From Ferrovibrio sp. (GTDB taxonomy: Bacteria; Pseudomonadota; Alphaproteobacteria; Ferrovibrionales; Ferrovibrionaceae): 64,000 nucleotides of DNA. The notes under the pieces were generated by a model, which saw nothing but the letters and a program-made list of their open reading frames with translations, did not search any database and had not been told where the DNA came from. A program made the translations under genes and the position numbers. Location of the stretch: assembly GCF_019636075.1 (NCBI RefSeq), contig NZ_JAHBYG010000006.1:51303-115302 (forward strand), given 5' to 3'. Shown here piece by piece: positions 61,004-64,000 of this stretch; positions within the stretch are counted from its first letter, which is position 1; every line of letters begins with the position of its first letter.

Positions 61004-61828
61004 ATGTCTCTCGATCTTACCCAGATTCTGTTTTTCGGTTTTCTGCTGTTGGCCGCCGGTGCGCTGGCTGGTATCACCGCCGGTCTGCTCGGCGTGGGCG
61101 GCGGCATCGTGATCGTGCCGGTGCTGTGGCACCTGTTCGCCAGCCTCGGTATCGACGAGGCCGTGCGTATGCATGTGGCGGTGGGCACCTCGCTGGCCAC
61201 CATCATCGCCACTTCGGCCTCCAGCGTGCGCGCGCATCATCGGCGCGGTGCGGTGGATTTCGACCTGCTGAAAAGCTGGGGCCCCTGGATATTCATCGGC
61301 GTGCTGGTGGGCACGGCGGTTGCCGGCTATGTGAAAGGCCCGGTGCTGACAGCGGTGTTCGCCAGCGTGGCGGCTATCGTGTCGTTGCATATGGGCTTCG
61401 GCAAGCCGGAATGGCGGCTGGCCGAAAGCCTGCCCAAGGGCCCTGCCAAGGCCGGCCTGGCCGGCTTGATCGGCGCCATCTCCGCCATGATGGGCATCGG
61501 CGGCGGCACGCTCAGTGTGCCGATCCTCTCGCTGTTCGGCTATCCGATCCATCGCGCGGTGGGCACGGCGGCGGCGATCGGCTTCATCATCGGCATTCCC
61601 GGCGCCATCGGCTTTGTGCTGGCGGGTTGGAATGTGCCCGATCTGCCGCCGTTCTCGCTGGGGTATATCAGTCTGCTCGGCTTCGCGCTGATACTCCCCA
61701 CCTCAACCCTGCTCGCTCCGGTGGGGGCAAGGCTGGCCCATGGCCTGAATACTCGCAACCTCAAGCGCGTATTCGCCGTTTTTCTAGGTTTCACGGCTTT
61801 GCGGATGTTCTACGATCTGCTCTCTTGA
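61004..61828 (+). CDS. TauE/SafE family anion exporter
   Basis: 274-residue membrane protein with about eight spans and the two-fold TauE repeat: GALAGITAGLLGVGGGIVIVPVL in the first half and AISAMMGIGGGTLSVPILSLFGYPIHRAVGTAAAIGF in the second. The family exports sulfite, sulfoacetate or other small organic anions. Placed between AtzH- and HpxW-like genes in the same direction, it may export an acid end product such as oxalate (inference). Spacing is 30 bp from the upstream stop and 31 bp to the next start. Confidence 0.88.
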   Translation: MSLDLTQILFFGFLLLAAGALAGITAGLLGVGGGIVIVPVLWHLFASLGIDEAVRMHVAVGTSLATIIATSASSVRAHHRRGAVDFDLLKSWGPWIFIGVLVGTAVAGYVKGPVLTAVFASVAAIVSLHMGFGKPEWRLAESLPKGPAKAGLAGLIGAISAMMGIGGGTLSVPILSLFGYPIHRAVGTAAAIGFIIGIPGAIGFVLAGWNVPDLPPFSLGYISLLGFALILPTSTLLAPVGARLAHGLNTRNLKRVFAVFLGFTALRMFYDLLS

Positions 61829-61859
61829 TTCGTCGTTGTTTCAGTAGAGAGCCGTTTCG

Positions 61860-63455
61860 ATGTTGAATACGCCGCGCGCCCGCCGAGGCATGGTCACCGC
61901 CCCGCATCATCTTGCGGCGCAGGCCGGGCTTTCGGTTTTGCGCGAGGGCGGCAATGCCATCGAGGCGGCGGTGGCGGTGGCGGCCGCGCTGTCGGTGGTC
62001 TATCCGCATATGACCGGCATCGGCGGCGACGGTTTCTGGCTGGTGGCCGAACCGGGGCAGGAGCCCCAGGCCATCGAGGGCTGCGGATCGGCGCTGATGG
62101 ATGCCACCGATGCCGCCTATGCCGGCCGCGATGCGATTCCCTGGCGCGGCATTCTGGCGGCCAACACGATGGCGGGGGCGATTTCGGGCTGGGATGCGGC
62201 TTTGCAGGTTTCGGCGCGCTGGGGCGGCCGGCTGCCATTGTCGCGCCTGGTGGAAGAGGCCGTCTGGCATGCCGAGCAGGGTTTTGCCGTCACCCAGAGC
62301 CAGGCCGAACTGACCGCCGAGAAACTGCCTGAATTGCGCGATGCGCCGGGCTTCGCCGAAACCTTCCTGCTCGATGGCAAGCCGCCCAGAACCGGCGAGA
62401 TCATGAAACTGCCGCGCCTGGGCGCCACCTTGCGTGCGCTGGCGCAGGATGGGCCGGACAGCTTCTATCGCGGCAAGCTGGCGGCTGCCATTGCCGCCGA
62501 TCATGCCCGCATCGGCGCGCTGCTGAAGCCTGCCGATCTGGCCAATCATCAGGCCCGGCTGCCGGCGCCGCTGAGCGTGAAGCTGCGCAAGGCGCGGCTG
62601 TATAATTTCGCACCTCCCACCCAGGGCTTCGCCTCGCTGATGATCCTGGCGTTGTTCGAGCGTTATGTGCAGCGTATCGGTCTGCGCGAGGCCGATGGGT
62701 TCGGTTATCTGCATGGCTTGGTGGAAGCCACCAAGCAGGCCTTCCTGGTGCGCGACCGCATCCTGGGCGATCCGGAATCCATGGTGGTGCCGGCGGAGCG
62801 CTATCTCGATCCGGAAATGCTGGATCTGCTGGCCACCCGCATCCATCCTTCCCGTGCGTTGCCCTGGCCCTATACCGGTGCGCCGGGCGATACGATTTGG
62901 CTGGGCGTCACCGATGGCGCGGGGCGCCAGGTCAGCTATATCCAGAGCATCTATTTCGAATTCGGTTCGGGCTGCGTGCTGCCGGAAACCGGCATCAACT
63001 GGCAGAATCGCGGCAGCAGCTTTCTGCTGCAGGGCGAGGGCCCGCGCCGCCTGGCGCCGGGGCGCCGGCCTTTCCACACCCTCAATCCGGCCATGGCGCG
63101 GTTCGAGGATGGCCGCGCGATGGTGTATGGCACCATGGGCGGCGAAGGCCAGCCGCAAACCCAGGCCGCCTTGTTCAGCCGCTATGCGCTGTTCGGCCAG
63201 CAATTGCAGGCCGCGATCACTGCGCCGCGCTGGTTGCTGGGCAAGACCTGGGGCCAGACCAGCATGAGCTTGAAGCTGGAAGACCGTTTCGATGCCGCCG
63301 TGGTGGCAACCATGCGCGCTGCCGGCCATGCGGTGGACGTGCTGGAGGATTTCACCGCCACCATGGGCCATGCCGGCGCCATCGTGCGCCATCAGGATGG
63401 CCTGCTGGAAGGCGCCACCGATCCGCGCAGCGATGGCGTGGTGGCGGCTTATTGA
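61860..63455 (+). CDS. gamma-glutamyltransferase family protein, HpxW-like (oxamate amidohydrolase type)
   Basis: 531-residue Ntn-hydrolase. Start motif RRGMVTAPHHLAAQAGLSVLREGGNAIEAAVAVAAALSVVYPHMTGIGGDGFWLV; the self-cleavage and nucleophile region is GAPGDTIWLGVTDGAGRQVSYIQSIYFEFGSG, with the catalytic Thr expected in GDT. Later come NPAMARFEDGRAMVYGTMGGEGQPQTQAALF and MGHAGAIV. No signal peptide is visible, unlike periplasmic Ggt. In Klebsiella the HpxW member of this family hydrolyses oxamate to oxalate and ammonia next to hpxXYZ, the same gene company as here. The stop codon lies in a 17-bp tandem repeat. Confidence 0.87.
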   Translation: MLNTPRARRGMVTAPHHLAAQAGLSVLREGGNAIEAAVAVAAALSVVYPHMTGIGGDGFWLVAEPGQEPQAIEGCGSALMDATDAAYAGRDAIPWRGILAANTMAGAISGWDAALQVSARWGGRLPLSRLVEEAVWHAEQGFAVTQSQAELTAEKLPELRDAPGFAETFLLDGKPPRTGEIMKLPRLGATLRALAQDGPDSFYRGKLAAAIAADHARIGALLKPADLANHQARLPAPLSVKLRKARLYNFAPPTQGFASLMILALFERYVQRIGLREADGFGYLHGLVEATKQAFLVRDRILGDPESMVVPAERYLDPEMLDLLATRIHPSRALPWPYTGAPGDTIWLGVTDGAGRQVSYIQSIYFEFGSGCVLPETGINWQNRGSSFLLQGEGPRRLAPGRRPFHTLNPAMARFEDGRAMVYGTMGGEGQPQTQAALFSRYALFGQQLQAAITAPRWLLGKTWGQTSMSLKLEDRFDAAVVATMRAAGHAVDVLEDFTATMGHAGAIVRHQDGLLEGATDPRSDGVVAAY

Positions 63456-63484
63456 AGGAACCATCTTGTTGAAGGAACCACGCA
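63451..63484. repeat. 17-bp x2 tandem duplication of stop codon and Shine-Dalgarno region
   Basis: Two copies share TTGAAGGAACCA with a 17-bp period. Copy 1 contains the TGA of the HpxW-like gene. Copy 2 ends exactly at the GTG of the next gene and supplies its GAAGGA ribosome-binding site; copy 1 keeps a duplicate of that site. Confidence 0.9.
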
Positions 63485-64000
63485 GTGCGCGCGATGCGGC
63501 CCATTGAAGAGATCGTGGCGCTGTCGCCGGTGATCCCGGTGGTGGTGCTGGATGCGCCGCAGGATGCCGTGCCGCTGGCGCAAGCCCTGCTGGCCGGCGG
63601 CATCGGCGTGATCGAGATTACGCTGCGCACGCCGCAAGCCCTGGCGGCGGCAGCGGCGATTGCACGATCGGGCCTGGATATCGCGTTGGGCATCGGCTCG
63701 GTGCTGGATGATCGGCAATTAGCGGCGGCCCGCGATGCCGGGGCGGATTTCGTGGTAACCCCGGGCACGCCGCCCATGCTGGCCCAGGCCCTGGCCCAGG
63801 CACGCAAGGCCGATGGCCTGCCAGCCCTGCCCGGCGCCGCCACGGCCAGCGAGATGCTGGCCCTGCGCAGCCTGGGTTTCAGTCATCTGAAATTCTTTCC
63901 TGCCGAACCGGCCGGCGGCGCAGCCTATCTCAAGGCCATGGCCGGGCCGCTGCCCGATCTGCGTTTCTGCCCCACCGGCGGCATCGATCTGGCCAAAGCC
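63485..64000 (+). CDS. eda: KDPG/KHG aldolase, 3' end cut by window
   Basis: Cleaves 2-keto-3-deoxy-6-phosphogluconate to pyruvate and glyceraldehyde-3-phosphate, or 4-hydroxy-2-oxoglutarate to pyruvate and glyoxylate. Class I aldolase motifs: VIPVVVLDAPQDAVPLAQALLAGGIGVIEITLRTPQAL (catalytic Glu), LGIGSVLDDRQLAAARDAGADFVVTPG, and FSHLKFFPAE with the Schiff-base Lys; CPTGGIDL follows. About 172 codons are present and the C-terminus is missing. GTG at 63485 is preferred because GAAGGA lies 8 bases upstream; ATG at 63494 is in frame. The glyoxylate-yielding side activity could link to ureide metabolism (inference). Confidence 0.88.
   Translation, partial: MRAMRPIEEIVALSPVIPVVVLDAPQDAVPLAQALLAGGIGVIEITLRTPQALAAAAAIARSGLDIALGIGSVLDDRQLAAARDAGADFVVTPGTPPMLAQALAQARKADGLPALPGAATASEMLALRSLGFSHLKFFPAEPAGGAAYLKAMAGPLPDLRFCPTGGIDLAKA

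Overview
The window is a GC-rich bacterial chromosome segment whose genes read as alphaproteobacterial (DUF1491, DUF1194, MOFRL-type glycerate kinase, PuuE-type allantoinase, Cys-nucleophile PHB depolymerase, one-piece PurU). The genus cannot be fixed from the sequence alone. Genes are dense, often joined by ATGA stop/start overlaps. There is no phage, transposase, integrase, CRISPR array or rRNA.

Layout. 1-4.8 kb: glycerate 2-kinase (cut by the window edge) divergent from an allantoate amidohydrolase, an M20 peptidase and a PuuE allantoinase, so ureide nitrogen release sits beside salvage of glyoxylate-derived glycerate. 4.8-6.7 kb: a DUF4189 gene, then a low-GC islet with one DUF4145 gene flanked by direct copies of the tRNA-Gly 3' flank, then tRNA-Gly(GCC) and tRNA-Glu(CTC). 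6.7-13.4 kb: a surface-glycan block (two SAM methyltransferase domains, a GT2, a membrane glycosyltransferase, gmd, manC). 13.4-16.1 kb: a glutathione S-transferase, PHB depolymerase and a CheY-like regulator. 16.1-19.2 kb: a large hybrid histidine kinase broken by one frameshift. 19.6-27.8 kb: one 2,755-residue RTX-like protein made of about 55 units of 46 residues, with a near-consensus sigma-54 promoter and a leader hairpin upstream.

27.8-31.1 kb is a TetR / MATE pump / Old Yellow Enzyme operon with a perfect palindromic operator. 31.1-39.2 kb is mixed housekeeping and transport (PhnN, DHRS6-like SDR, short MscS, AsmA-like, YbfB-type MFS, DUF1491, PurU, DUF1194, YeiH, PPOX). 39.4-42.6 kb holds Uup-type ABC-F plus two SDRs. 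42.5-49.5 kb is an operon of two transglutaminase-like proteins and a circularly permuted ATP-grasp/alpha-E fusion, a widespread set predicted to make or cross-link peptides and not assigned a function. 49.7 kb is an RluA-type pseudouridine synthase.

50.5-63.5 kb is a second ureide module: a GntR regulator, allophanate hydrolase, a five-gene dipeptide-type ABC importer, AtzG/HpxX-, AtzE/HpxY- and AtzH/HpxZ-like proteins, a TauE-type exporter and an HpxW-like gamma-glutamyltransferase-family enzyme. A KDPG-aldolase-like gene runs off the end. Both ends of the window therefore deal with purine/ureide nitrogen.

A recurring oddity is short tandem duplication (12-19 bp, 2-3 copies) placed at stop codons, start codons or ribosome-binding sites. 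It is seen at 13.3, 31.0, 32.5, 34.1, 35.6, 36.6, 37.4 and 63.5 kb.
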